Positions 19,079 through 27,346 of a DNA stretch of 64,000 nucleotides are shown in pieces. This DNA is from Bog-113 sp963752695. Lineage in GTDB: Bacteria > Acidobacteriota > Terriglobia > Bryobacterales > Bryobacteraceae. The position numbers were made by a program, and so were the translations under genes. Within the stretch, counting starts at the first letter, position 1; each line of letters opens with the position of its first letter. Where the stretch lies: NCBI GenBank assembly GCA_963752695.1, contig CAVVZB010000001.1, positions 372,001-436,000 of the forward strand. The letters are read 5' to 3'. Under the pieces are notes generated by a model. It was not told the DNA's origin. It ran no database searches and worked only from the letters and a program-made list of their open reading frames with translations.

Positions 19079-20124
19079 CAGAAATTAGCGACACCGCGTA
19101 GCGCTACCGTGTGGCCCGCCCGCATCAGCGTTTGTTCCTGCTGCGCGAGTTCCACATCGTGCTCCACCATCATCTTCACCAGTTCCTTAAAGGAAACGCG
19201 CGGCTTCCAATTCAAAGCTTTACGCGCCTTGGTGGAATCGCCTAAAAGGAAATCAACTTCGGTGGGGCGCAGATAGCGGGGATCGAGTTCCACATGCTTT
19301 TTCCAATCGATTCCGATCTGGCTGGCGGCCTCTTCCAGGAACTCCCGTACTGACCACGCCTCGCCGGTGGACACGACAAAATCATCGGCGGTCTCCTGCT
19401 GCAGCATGAGCCACATGGCTTCGACATAATCGCCGGCAAAGCCCCAGTCGCGCTTCGAATCGAGGTTACCCAGGAACAGCTTGTCTTGCAAGCCGCAGTA
19501 GATACGCCCGAGCGCGCGCGTAATCTTGCGAGTAACAAACGTCTCGCCGCGGCGCGGACTCTCATGGTTAAACAGAATTCCGTTCACCACGAACATGTCG
19601 TAAGCTTCCCGATAGTTTACGCAATACCAGTGCGCCGCCACTTTGCTTGCGGCATAGGGACTACGCGGATAGAACTCCGTGGTTTCACTCTGGGGCGGCT
19701 TGGCGGCCCCGAACATCTCGGAAGAGCCGGCCTGGTACACACGTACCTGCTTGCCGACTTCGCTGTTGTAGTCACGGATAGCTTCGAGCAGGCGCAAGGT
19801 CCCCGTCGCCACTACATCAGCTGTATATTCGGCCTGATTGAATGACACCTTAACGTGCGATTGCGCGCCGAGATTGTAGACTTCGTCGGGCTCCACCTTG
19901 CGCAGGATGTGCCGGAGCGAACTGCCGTCGGTGAGGTCACCATAGTGCAGAAACATCCTTGCCGCCGGATCATGCGGGTCTTTGTAAAGGTGGTCAATGC
20001 GATCCGTATTAAACGTACTTGCCCGGCGCACCAGTCCATGAACCTGATACCCTTTGTCGATCAGAAACGCGCTGAGATAGGAACCGTCCTGACCAGTGAT
20101 TCCGGTAATTAAAGCCTTACGCAC
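19078..20124 (-). CDS. gmd: GDP-mannose 4,6-dehydratase
   Basis: A 348-residue short-chain dehydrogenase that converts GDP-mannose to GDP-4-keto-6-deoxymannose, the first step to GDP-L-fucose and related 6-deoxy sugars of surface polysaccharides. It shows the NADP-binding ITGITGQDGSYL, the family phrase VHGLVRRASTFNTDRIDHLY, the substrate region AGSSEMFG and the catalytic YxxxK in SPYAASKVAAHWY. The length is typical. Its stop TGA shares one base with the ATG of the following GDP-fucose synthase gene, so the two steps are encoded as one unit. Confidence 0.97.
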   Translation of the reverse strand: MRKALITGITGQDGSYLSAFLIDKGYQVHGLVRRASTFNTDRIDHLYKDPHDPAARMFLHYGDLTDGSSLRHILRKVEPDEVYNLGAQSHVKVSFNQAEYTADVVATGTLRLLEAIRDYNSEVGKQVRVYQAGSSEMFGAAKPPQSETTEFYPRSPYAASKVAAHWYCVNYREAYDMFVVNGILFNHESPRRGETFVTRKITRALGRIYCGLQDKLFLGNLDSKRDWGFAGDYVEAMWLMLQQETADDFVVSTGEAWSVREFLEEAASQIGIDWKKHVELDPRYLRPTEVDFLLGDSTKARKALNWKPRVSFKELVKMMVEHDVELAQQEQTLMRAGHTVALRGVANF

Positions 20125-20174
20125 CCTACTATTCTAACCGCTTGGGCGCGGATGCCGGTACTCTTTAGCGACGG

Positions 20175-22886
20175 TCAGTACTGGACCAGAGCATAGGGCG
20201 CTGCTGGACCGAAGGTAAGCGCGAGATCGCCATAGGCGTCCAAGTTCCAGTTCCCGTTGTAGTCGAGGAGGAATACACCGCTTCGGTAGACGCCGGCTTT
20301 AGTCAGACCCGATCCGTCCCAGTCGCCCACCAGCGGCAAATCGCCCGCTTGCCCGAAAGATCGAGCCGGCCCGTTAATGGTGTGGGTCCCGTTCATATCT
20401 AGAAGCCATTGGCCACCACGAAAGATTCCCACTTTGGAGGTGCCGAGATGATTCCAGTCGCCTACGACCGGAATATCGCCGGACTGCCCGAGAGTAAAAG
20501 ATTGGCTAGTCTTTCCAGTGGCAATTCCGGAGATGAGGCCGCTGAAGTCGAGAATGAACGTTCCGTTTCGAAACAGTCCCGCTTTCTGGGTTCCCGTGCC
20601 GTCCCAATCGCCGACAAGTGGCACATCCCCAGCCTGGCCGAATAGAAACGTGCGGTCGCCCGGGTCATAGATCTCGTTTCCATTCACGTCCAGGAACCAG
20701 GTTCCGTCGCGAAAAATCCCCAGGTGTTGATGCCCGGTACCCGACCAATCTCCGAGTATTGGTACGTCACTGGGATTACCGAACGACGAGACTGTATGGG
20801 GTGCGGCGCCGCTCGTGCGGACAGTATCGAGAGACCAAACGCCGGCGGAATTGAATAACGCAGGTGTCCAACCGACGGGAAGACGGCTCACCACCGAGCT
20901 CTGCACGCCTATCAGTGCCGATTGATAAGCACTGGTGACGGCGAAGTCTGTGGAGACCGATTGTCCGGAGACGGAAACCGTTCCATAGCGGTCCACGGCG
21001 ATGGCCGCGGCCGAGTCACTCAACGTTCCACCGAGGACAGTGCTGTAGATCAACCCGCTGCCGGCTGCGTTCAGCTTGGTGACGAATATATCGTACGATC
21101 CGGCAACGCCGTTTTGTACACCCCGCAAGCTGGGGAAATCCGCCGAGTTGGTGTAGCCAGCGACTTGTGCATTCCCGGCTGCATCCACCGCGAGGGCGCA
21201 ACCATAATCGGCGTTCACGCCACCCAAATATGTGCTGTACGTCAATCCTCCCCAGGGATTCATCTTTATAGCGAATGCATCTAGAAATCCCCCACCCGAA
21301 GTGGTCTGGAAAGCACCGGAGGTGACCGGGAAGTCGGTGGACGCGGTAGTACCGGTGATGTAGATGGCGGCCGTGTTGTCGACAGCAACTCCCGCGCCCG
21401 TTTCTGGCAGCCCTGGCGCCGCGCCGCTTCCTCCCAGGTACGTGCTGAAAACAAGGGCATTCCCAGCGGGAGTAAACCGCGCCAAGAAGGCGTTTTGCGA
21501 GCCTGCGTTCCTGCTTTGGAAAGCATTGAGGGTAGGGAAATCGGTCGAGTTCGTGGAACCGGTAATCACGACGGCGCTTGTGAAATCAACGGCAATGGCA
21601 GCGGAATGCTCGTCTAAGCCCCCGCCGATGTAAGTGCTCCAAATGACTTTCGATCCGGACATTCCAAGCTTCACTACGAAGGCATCGAGGCCGCCCCGAT
21701 TCACTGCCTGGACACCACCACGAACCGGGTAATCGGTCGATTGCGTGTCGCCGGTAACGTAAACATCCCCTTGCCGGTCGACAGCAATGCCATTGGCCTG
21801 GTCGAAGCCGGTCCCACCCCAGTACGTACTAAATACCAGCGCCGACCCTTGGGGATTCAACTCCGCGATGAACGCGTCCTGCGCGCCGCGGCGGGAACTC
21901 TGCACCGGCTTCAACATTGGGAAGTCGGAGGAGCTAGTCGTGCCCGCCACATAGATGTTGTTCCAGCGATCCAACGCGATGGCGAACGCGCGGTTATCGA
22001 GACTTCCGCCGAGGTATGTGCAGAACAGGAGCTGATTCCCAGCTGCCGAAAGCCCCGCTACGAAAGCCGTGGTTCGCTGCGGCTTTCCAATCTGGACCGC
22101 GCCGGGAGCAAGGTCCAACGACGTCGTAAATCCGGCGATGATGCTATTTCCATTCCCATCCACCCCAATTGCGGTGGCCTGACTTTGACCCGAGCCGCCG
22201 AGATACGTACTGAACCCGATCACAGGATCGAAAACGAGCATGTTCCGGTGGTCGTAAGAGTCGACTGCGAGCCCGACGCCACGCCTACCGATTAAGCGGA
22301 ATCCGCCCTCGACGGCGCGATGGACGCCCGTGACTCGGTCGATCTGATAGATGACCGGCGCGGCTTCGCGGATCGACTGCCCGGCCGCCGTGACGATCAG
22401 TGCTTTGTCGTGAATAGCGATGCTGTCGGCGCCTTGGAATTGGAGCTGTACGCACCGGGAATTGGCACCGCGCTGAATTCGGTATTCGGTCTTAAGTTCG
22501 TTCCCGGCCAGAGTATAAACAACATCGACGCCGGGCCACATAGCCGTGTAAACAGCTTGGTTATAGGTGGGGATGTTGGAGCGCCACGTGCGGGCGCCCG
22601 GACCGCTGAAGTCATGAAGCTTCGCTCCGGCTTCCTGTTGGCCTTGAGGTAGCGCTGGCCCGCCCTTTAGGTAAGTTACGCGAACAGGCTGGGATAACCG
22701 GTAAATCACTTCACCGCGGCGGAGGTCGACGGGCACATGACCGTTGTGCAAAGACAAGGACTGGCCATCCGCTGCGGGAGCGAAGAAAGCAGGCAGGGTT
22801 GCCGTGCGGGGCAAGATCTCGGCGGAAGCCGTGGTCGCCAGCCAACTTGCAGCCAAGGCCGATAGCTTTGCCAAGCGCATGAACAT
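20175..22886 (-). CDS. Secreted SBBP-repeat beta-propeller protein with C-terminal GDWDG-type repeats
   Basis: A 903-residue protein with a signal peptide (LAKLSALAASWLATTASA). Residues ~25-225 are the domain that usually precedes SBBP repeats (HNGHVPVDLRRGEVIYRL, MWPGVDVVYTLAGNELKTEY). Seven SBBP units follow, each with a STYLGG-like start and an ending like VAGTTSSSDFP. The last ~230 residues hold four copies of a second repeat with the core GDxPxVGDWDGxG..KxGxFRxGxWxLDxNG, related to FG-GAP/VCBS blades. Such proteins are exported and probably form beta-propellers; no enzymatic residue is apparent. It precedes gmd on the same strand, 50 bases away. Confidence 0.88.
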   Translation of the reverse strand: MFMRLAKLSALAASWLATTASAEILPRTATLPAFFAPAADGQSLSLHNGHVPVDLRRGEVIYRLSQPVRVTYLKGGPALPQGQQEAGAKLHDFSGPGARTWRSNIPTYNQAVYTAMWPGVDVVYTLAGNELKTEYRIQRGANSRCVQLQFQGADSIAIHDKALIVTAAGQSIREAAPVIYQIDRVTGVHRAVEGGFRLIGRRGVGLAVDSYDHRNMLVFDPVIGFSTYLGGSGQSQATAIGVDGNGNSIIAGFTTSLDLAPGAVQIGKPQRTTAFVAGLSAAGNQLLFCTYLGGSLDNRAFAIALDRWNNIYVAGTTSSSDFPMLKPVQSSRRGAQDAFIAELNPQGSALVFSTYWGGTGFDQANGIAVDRQGDVYVTGDTQSTDYPVRGGVQAVNRGGLDAFVVKLGMSGSKVIWSTYIGGGLDEHSAAIAVDFTSAVVITGSTNSTDFPTLNAFQSRNAGSQNAFLARFTPAGNALVFSTYLGGSGAAPGLPETGAGVAVDNTAAIYITGTTASTDFPVTSGAFQTTSGGGFLDAFAIKMNPWGGLTYSTYLGGVNADYGCALAVDAAGNAQVAGYTNSADFPSLRGVQNGVAGSYDIFVTKLNAAGSGLIYSTVLGGTLSDSAAAIAVDRYGTVSVSGQSVSTDFAVTSAYQSALIGVQSSVVSRLPVGWTPALFNSAGVWSLDTVRTSGAAPHTVSSFGNPSDVPILGDWSGTGHQHLGIFRDGTWFLDVNGNEIYDPGDRTFLFGQAGDVPLVGDWDGTGTQKAGLFRNGTFILDFSGLISGIATGKTSQSFTLGQSGDIPVVGDWNHLGTSKVGIFRGGQWLLDMNGTHTINGPARSFGQAGDLPLVGDWDGSGLTKAGVYRSGVFLLDYNGNWNLDAYGDLALTFGPAAPYALVQY

Positions 22887-22960
22887 CGTTAATAGAGTCG
22901 GCCACCCGAGGGCAAAACTTTAATCGAAGTCGGCGCTAATCCCTGGCGGCGAAGGGGAAC

Positions 22961-22966
22961 TATAAT
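22961..22966 (+). promoter_or_regulatory. Possible -10 box of hemD
   Basis: A perfect TATAAT ends 6 bases before the hemD ATG at 22973. The spacing would put the first transcribed base at or next to the A of ATG, giving a leaderless message. No convincing -35 hexamer is seen at the right distance, and the purine-rich GAAGGGGAAC lies too far upstream to serve as a ribosome-binding site. Confidence 0.4.
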
Positions 22967-22972
22967 CGCGGC

Positions 22973-23806
22973 ATGCCCTTTGACGGCGTTTCGGTACTTG
23001 CGCTCGAGAGCCGTCGCGCGAAAGAGATGGACAGGCTGATCGCCAACCAGGGCGGGAGAGCGTTCGTTGCACCGTCCATGCGCGAGGTGCCGATCGAGAC
23101 CAATACTGCCGCATTCGATTTCGCCGAGAAACTTTTCGCGGGCGCGTTTGACATCGTGATTCTGCTGACCGGCGTGGGCACGCGGTACCTCGACAAAGTC
23201 TTGGCATCGCGGTATCCGGAAGGTGCGTTCGCCGAGGCCCTGGGTAAGACGACGGTCGTCGCGCGCGGGCCCAAACCGGTAGCGGTTTGCCGTGAGCTCG
23301 GCATCCCGGTGGCGTTCACCGCGCGGGAGCCGAACACCTGGCACGAGGTACTGGCGATCTTGCCAGAGCCGCTGCGCGACCGCCGCATCGCCATTCAGGA
23401 ATACGGGCGCACGAACGGGGAGCTTACGAAGAAACTGGAGCAACGCGGCGCGCATGTGACTACAGTTCCGGTGTATCAGTGGGCCATGCCGGACGATTTG
23501 GGCCCGTTGCGGGAAGCCGTTCGCCGGCTGGCGGTCAGTGAATTCGACGCGGTCCTGTTCACGACGGCGACGCAAGCCGATCACCTCATCGAAATGGCGG
23601 AAGCCGAGCACCTGGCAGGCGAAGTGCGCCAGGGTCTGGACCGCGCCGTGATCGCGTCGATTGGGCCGACCACTACCGAGGCTCTTGACCTGCACGGCAT
23701 TCAGAAAGACTTCGAGCCAAGCCAATCAAAAATGGGGATTATGGTGGTTGAGCTGGGCCGAGAGATCCACGCCTTACGCGACAAGAAGCGCCGGAGCCGG
23801 CTTTGA
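22973..23806 (+). CDS. hemD: Uroporphyrinogen-III synthase
   Basis: A 277-residue cytoplasmic protein of the HemD family, which cyclises hydroxymethylbilane to uroporphyrinogen III on the path to haem, sirohaem and cobalamin. The sequence is only weakly conserved in this family, but the two-domain alternating fold is recognisable: start VLALESRRAKEMDRLI, DIVILLTGVGTRYLD, and in the second half DAVLFTTATQADHLIEMA and ASIGPTTTEAL. Its stop overlaps the TTG start of an ATP synthase accessory gene, so it is the first gene of the ATP synthase group, an unusual partner. Divergent from the SBBP protein. Confidence 0.88.
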   Translation: MPFDGVSVLALESRRAKEMDRLIANQGGRAFVAPSMREVPIETNTAAFDFAEKLFAGAFDIVILLTGVGTRYLDKVLASRYPEGAFAEALGKTTVVARGPKPVAVCRELGIPVAFTAREPNTWHEVLAILPEPLRDRRIAIQEYGRTNGELTKKLEQRGAHVTTVPVYQWAMPDDLGPLREAVRRLAVSEFDAVLFTTATQADHLIEMAEAEHLAGEVRQGLDRAVIASIGPTTTEALDLHGIQKDFEPSQSKMGIMVVELGREIHALRDKKRRSRL

Positions 23807-23976
23807 AATTTCTGGGGCTCGGATTCCTGATCCCTTGCGGGGTGGCTGTCGGGTATTTCGGCGGATTGTGGCTGGACCAGTTGCTGCATACGCATTTCCT
23901 CTACATCGTGCTGCTGATTGCGGGCGCGGCAGGTGGGATCGTGGCCCTGATCCGCGAGGCCCAACCGAAGCCGTGA
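23803..23976 (+). CDS. AtpZ-like small ATP synthase accessory membrane protein
   Basis: A 57-residue protein starting with TTG at 23803, which overlaps the hemD stop as TTGA and has GGAG 6 bases upstream. It has two membrane segments: LGLGFLIPCGVAVGYFGGLW followed by LDQLL and FLYIVLLIAGAAGGIVAL, ending REAQPKP. This is the pattern of the PF09527 (AtpZ/ATPase gene 1) family, thought to help assembly or magnesium handling with AtpI. It is followed by AtpI, whose GTG start overlaps its TGA stop as GTGA. Identification rests on size, topology and position. Confidence 0.78.
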   Translation: MKFLGLGFLIPCGVAVGYFGGLWLDQLLHTHFLYIVLLIAGAAGGIVALIREAQPKP

Positions 23977-24356
23977 CCATTGCGACCGAGCGCATTCCGC
24001 GCTGGATCATTGCGATTGGGGTAATCGGGACGCCGCTATTCGGTGTTCTGGCGGGAACTTGGAGCGGACTGGCTTTCGCGGCAGGCGCGGCTGGCTCCTG
24101 GTGGAACTTCCGCTATCTGCAAAGGGCAGTGGCGGAATTGGCGGAAGCGGCTGTTACGCAGAGTACGCCAAGCACTGCGCGAATTGTGGGAGGACTTTTG
24201 ACGCGGCTGCTGGTGCTCGGACTAGGCTCGATTGTTATACTCAAGTATTCGAAAACGAGCTTGATTGCCTTACTTGCGGGCCTATTTGCGTCCTTAGTCG
24301 CAGTCTTTGTTGAAATCCTTTACGGACTTTTATGGAAGAGCACGAAATCTGGTTAA
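23973..24356 (+). CDS. atpI: ATP synthase subunit I
   Basis: A 127-residue membrane protein with four predicted membrane segments (RWIIAIGVIGTPLFGVLAG, WSGLAFAAGAAGSWWNF, LLTRLLVLGLGSIVILKY, LIALLAGLFASLVAVFVEIL). Size, topology and place directly before atpB are those of AtpI, which helps assemble the c-ring. The frame is open to 23661, but that would run through hemD and the AtpZ-like gene; the GTG at 23973 overlapping the previous stop is the natural start. Its 3' end overlaps the atpB start by 25 bases. Confidence 0.8.
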   Translation: MTIATERIPRWIIAIGVIGTPLFGVLAGTWSGLAFAAGAAGSWWNFRYLQRAVAELAEAAVTQSTPSTARIVGGLLTRLLVLGLGSIVILKYSKTSLIALLAGLFASLVAVFVEILYGLLWKSTKSG

Positions 24357-25066
24357 CCCGGCTGTTTAACGATTACCTGCCGGGCGTTGGGAACGCGATC
24401 CTGGGGATGGTGCATATGCAAGCCGGAAACCCGGCGCGGCCCTGGGAGAACTTCATCACCATGCAGTTACTGGTGGTGGCCATTATCGTTGTACTTTTCG
24501 CCTTTCTGCGTTCGCAGCTCTCGGTGGAAACGCCGGGCAAGTTGCAGCTGACTTTCGAAGCCATCTACGCCTTTTTCGACAAGCAAACTACCGATTATAT
24601 GGAGCACGGTCAGTCGCATTTGCCGGTGTTTGGAACCCTTTTCATTTTTATTCTGTTCAGCAATCTGATCGGTGTTATCCCGGGATTTATTTCGCCGACG
24701 CAGGTGGTCTACGTGCCCGCGGGTTGCGCGATGTTCGCGGTCCTTTATTACAACTTCATGGGCCTGCGCGAGCATAAGGCTTATTACGTAAAGCAGTTCC
24801 TGGGCCCGAAGTGGTGGTTGATCCCGCTGATGTTGCCCATCGAAATCGCGAGCCACATGGCGCGGCCGCTCTCGCTGACCGTCCGGTTGTACGCCAACAT
24901 GTTTGCGAGCGAAAAGCTGACGCTGGTGTTCTTGAGCTTGACCTACTTCATTGGACCGGTTGTGTTCATGGGTCTGCACGTTTTCGTTTCTCTGGTTCAA
25001 GCGTATGTATTTGCGATGCTTGCGACGGTTTACGTGGCGAGCGCGGTATCGCACGAGGCGCACTAA
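24332..25066 (+). CDS. atpB: ATP synthase F0 subunit a
   Basis: A 244-residue integral membrane protein forming the proton half-channels next to the c-ring. The key arginine lies in the segment LSLTVRLYANMFASEKL, and the HLPVFGTLFIFILFSNLIG and PGFISPTQ segments are typical. Five or six hydrophobic helices can be seen. ATG at 24332 lies within the end of atpI, so translation is coupled. The peripheral stalk and F1 genes are not in the window; the F0 genes here are a separate group, as in many Acidobacteriota. Confidence 0.95.
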   Translation: MEEHEIWLTRLFNDYLPGVGNAILGMVHMQAGNPARPWENFITMQLLVVAIIVVLFAFLRSQLSVETPGKLQLTFEAIYAFFDKQTTDYMEHGQSHLPVFGTLFIFILFSNLIGVIPGFISPTQVVYVPAGCAMFAVLYYNFMGLREHKAYYVKQFLGPKWWLIPLMLPIEIASHMARPLSLTVRLYANMFASEKLTLVFLSLTYFIGPVVFMGLHVFVSLVQAYVFAMLATVYVASAVSHEAH

Positions 25067-25135
25067 GTTCTATCCGCGTGAGGCTCTCATCCCCCCGGAT
25101 GAACAGCAACCACCTCCGGAAGAAAACAACAACAA

Positions 25136-25141
25136 AAGGAG
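25136..25141 (+). promoter_or_regulatory. Strong ribosome-binding site of atpE
   Basis: AAGGAG lies 8 bases before ATG 25150 in an A-rich leader. It fixes the atpE start, although the frame is open 340 bases further upstream into atpB. A strong site fits the need for many c subunits per complex. Confidence 0.8.
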
Positions 25142-25149
25142 TAATAAAA

Positions 25150-25461
25150 ATGAACGTTAAAACAGTGTTTCTGGCGCTCAGCCTGATGTTCCTGGCAACC
25201 CCGATCTTCGCCCAAGGTACGGGACAAGCGCCGACGAGTAACCACGCAGACTATGTTGTGATTGCCGCCGGCTTCGGCATGGCAATCGCTTCCGGACTTG
25301 CCGCACTTGGTCAGGGGCGCGCGGTGCAGGGCGCGGTCGAAGGTATTGCGCGGAACCCCGGGGCAGCCGGTGTCATTCAGGCGGCCATGCTTCTGGGACT
25401 TGTGTTTATGGAATCGCTGGCGTTGTTTACGCTTTTGATTATTTTCGTTAAAGTTAGCTAG
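25150..25461 (+). CDS. atpE: ATP synthase F0 subunit c, with N-terminal signal-like extension
   Basis: A 103-residue c subunit. The first ~23 residues (VFLALSLMFLATPIFAQ) look like a cleavable signal or additional membrane helix, absent from most c subunits. The mature part has two helices: the first with GLAALGQGRAVQGAVEGIARNP, whose RNP is the polar loop, and the second with LLGLVFMESLALFTLLIIF, whose Glu carries the ion. Gln in GQG and Ser after the Glu resemble sodium-type rings, but the Thr and Tyr of that site are missing. A strong hairpin follows. Confidence 0.93.
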   Translation: MNVKTVFLALSLMFLATPIFAQGTGQAPTSNHADYVVIAAGFGMAIASGLAALGQGRAVQGAVEGIARNPGAAGVIQAAMLLGLVFMESLALFTLLIIFVKVS

Positions 25462-25481
25462 TAAAACACATAGATACACGC

Positions 25482-25518
25482 GGGAGAAAGTTGGCGACAC
25501 AGACGCCAGCTTTCTCCC
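25482..25518 (+). terminator. Hairpin terminator between atpE and the DUF885 gene
   Basis: A 15-base-pair stem (GGGAGAAAGTTGGCG pairing with CGCCAGCTTTCTCCC, one G-U pair) encloses a 7-base loop ACACAGA. It lies 20 bases after the atpE stop and 8 bases before the end of the convergent DUF885 gene, so it can serve both directions. There is no long T tract on either side, so termination may need Rho or rely on the stem. Confidence 0.75.
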
Positions 25519-25526
25519 ATTCTCAT

Positions 25527-27254
25527 TCAATGAGCCTGAGCCGATAAATAACTATTCACTTCTCCGGTGAGTAAGTCGAGCGGCAGGCGCCCTCCCCGCA
25601 GCACAACGTCATGAAAATCGCGCACGTCAAACTTATCCCCTAACTGTTGTTCCGCCTTGGTGCGGAGCGCGCGGATGCGCAATTCACCCATCTTATAGGA
25701 AAGCGCCTGACCGGGCCAGGAGATGTACCGGTCAATTTCCGCATCCTCAATCTCCGGGGCATGGGAATGGAAGTAGTCCAGCGCCTGAGCGCGCGTCCAG
25801 CCAAGTTCATGGATGCCGGTATCCACCACCAGACGCGCGGCACGGAAGCGCTCGCTCGCTAACTGACCGAAGCGGCTATACGGGTCCTTATAAAGGCCCA
25901 GTTCAGCGCCTAGGGATTCCACATACAGAGCCCATCCTTCGCCATAGGCACTATTGGAGTAAAACTTACGGAGATCGGGAAGATTTGCCTGCGTCTGGGC
26001 GATTGTGCCTTGGAAAATGTGTCCCGGGACGGCTTCGTGAAGCACGAGGGATTGCTTGTCGTATTTGACTTGCTTCTCCGGGCGATACGTATTCAGGTTA
26101 AACCAGCCTGGCGTGGTGAAGTCCGGCGACGGGGACTGAGCATTGGTGGCGGTGGCGGCTTCCCGGTCTGGCGGGATTGCGCGCACGCCGTAAAGCAGAA
26201 CGGGAATGTGGCGGAACTGGCCGGGTAGTTCCGGCTCGATAATCTTGGCGATATTGCGGCAGTAGGCGAGCATCTCGTCCTTGCTCTTGAAGTGCTGCTC
26301 GGGCGAGGCTTCGAGGCTGGCGGCGAAGTCCTGTAAGCTGCCTTTGAACCCGGTCTCGGTCAGGATGGCTTGCATCTGCTTTTCAATGCGAGCGACCTCG
26401 TGTTCACCTAAACTATGGATCTCTTCGGGTGAGATATCGGTTGTTGTGAGGCGCCGGACGAGAATGGCGTAAGCCTTCCGGCCGCCGGGCATGGACGAAA
26501 GGGAATCGACTGGCCGGACATGCGGAAGATAGGTGTTGACCATGTAGTCGTGCAGTTTGTGCCAGGCCGGGACAAACCGCTGGCTGTACGCTTCGACTGC
26601 GGCGTTGCGGAGACGTTCCTGCTCCGAAGGCGGAATCGTAGGCGGGAATTTGCGGAGCGCCGCGAGCAATTCTGTCTGAGACGCACTCTGGTTCATCTGC
26701 GTCGCGAGTTGTTGGATCACCAGGTCCGCGACCACCCGGGGCTGCATTGTCTGGGACGCGATGGCTTCGTCGAGGATTGTTAGATTTTGATCGACGAGAG
26801 CAGGCACAGCATTCAGGCGCGCGATAAGGTTCTCATAATCGTGAACGGTGCGCGCGGGCATACGGTCCACGATGGTGTAGAGGCGATTGTGGAAGCCGAA
26901 CAACTGGCCGACGCGCAGAAGATCAGTTTCGAGTTCCCAGGCGTCCAGGCGCAAGCGAAAGTCGTATTTCACCAGCCGCGCGGTCAATTGATTCTGGGGC
27001 GATAGCGCGGACAGCTGGAAGCCGCCAAGCGTTTTCAGGCGCTCTTCGAAGAAAGCCTTCCGGTGATCGCGCGCAGCTTTGGACTGATCCGTCCACCGGT
27101 CGTCCTGCTGATGCCGGCCGATGGCGGTAGCGTACTCCGGGTCGGCGGCGACCATTTGCTCGAAGGTGTCCTTGAAAAAGGTGTCGATGGATTGCGCCGC
27201 GGCGCAGTGAACCAGAATGAGTAACGGCAGAAGGGTTCGGAGCATTGGCTTCAA
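25527..27254 (-). CDS. DUF885 family secreted protein (putative metallopeptidase-like)
   Basis: A 575-residue protein with a signal peptide (LRTLLPLLILVHCAAAQ). It belongs to DUF885: the typical VLHEAVPGHIFQGTIAQ motif (HExxxxH-like) and SAYGEGWALYVESLGAELG are present, along with GQALSYKMGELRIRALR near the end. The HEAVPGH and GEGWALY motifs suggest a zinc metallohydrolase; some members have been linked to peptidase activity, but the substrate is unknown. The frame could start at the first or fourth residue (ATG 27254 or 27245). It is divergent from glgX. Confidence 0.9.
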   Translation of the reverse strand: MKPMLRTLLPLLILVHCAAAQSIDTFFKDTFEQMVAADPEYATAIGRHQQDDRWTDQSKAARDHRKAFFEERLKTLGGFQLSALSPQNQLTARLVKYDFRLRLDAWELETDLLRVGQLFGFHNRLYTIVDRMPARTVHDYENLIARLNAVPALVDQNLTILDEAIASQTMQPRVVADLVIQQLATQMNQSASQTELLAALRKFPPTIPPSEQERLRNAAVEAYSQRFVPAWHKLHDYMVNTYLPHVRPVDSLSSMPGGRKAYAILVRRLTTTDISPEEIHSLGEHEVARIEKQMQAILTETGFKGSLQDFAASLEASPEQHFKSKDEMLAYCRNIAKIIEPELPGQFRHIPVLLYGVRAIPPDREAATATNAQSPSPDFTTPGWFNLNTYRPEKQVKYDKQSLVLHEAVPGHIFQGTIAQTQANLPDLRKFYSNSAYGEGWALYVESLGAELGLYKDPYSRFGQLASERFRAARLVVDTGIHELGWTRAQALDYFHSHAPEIEDAEIDRYISWPGQALSYKMGELRIRALRTKAEQQLGDKFDVRDFHDVVLRGGRLPLDLLTGEVNSYLSAQAH

Positions 27255-27346
27255 TGGAACGTACGTTCTGTGGATTGTATCGGAAGAGCCTTCGGCTATC
27301 CCGTATGCTGAGACTTTTAGCTGGTTGATAGACAGGTTTCTGATAC

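Noticed and set aside
23661..23972. Open frame extending AtpI upstream to 23661
   Set aside because: It would run through hemD and the AtpZ-like gene, both better supported; the GTG at 23973 overlaps the preceding stop and gives the normal AtpI length.
24811..25149. Open frame extending AtpE upstream by 113 codons
   Set aside because: It lies inside atpB in another frame; ATG 25150 has a perfect ribosome-binding site and gives the correct family start.
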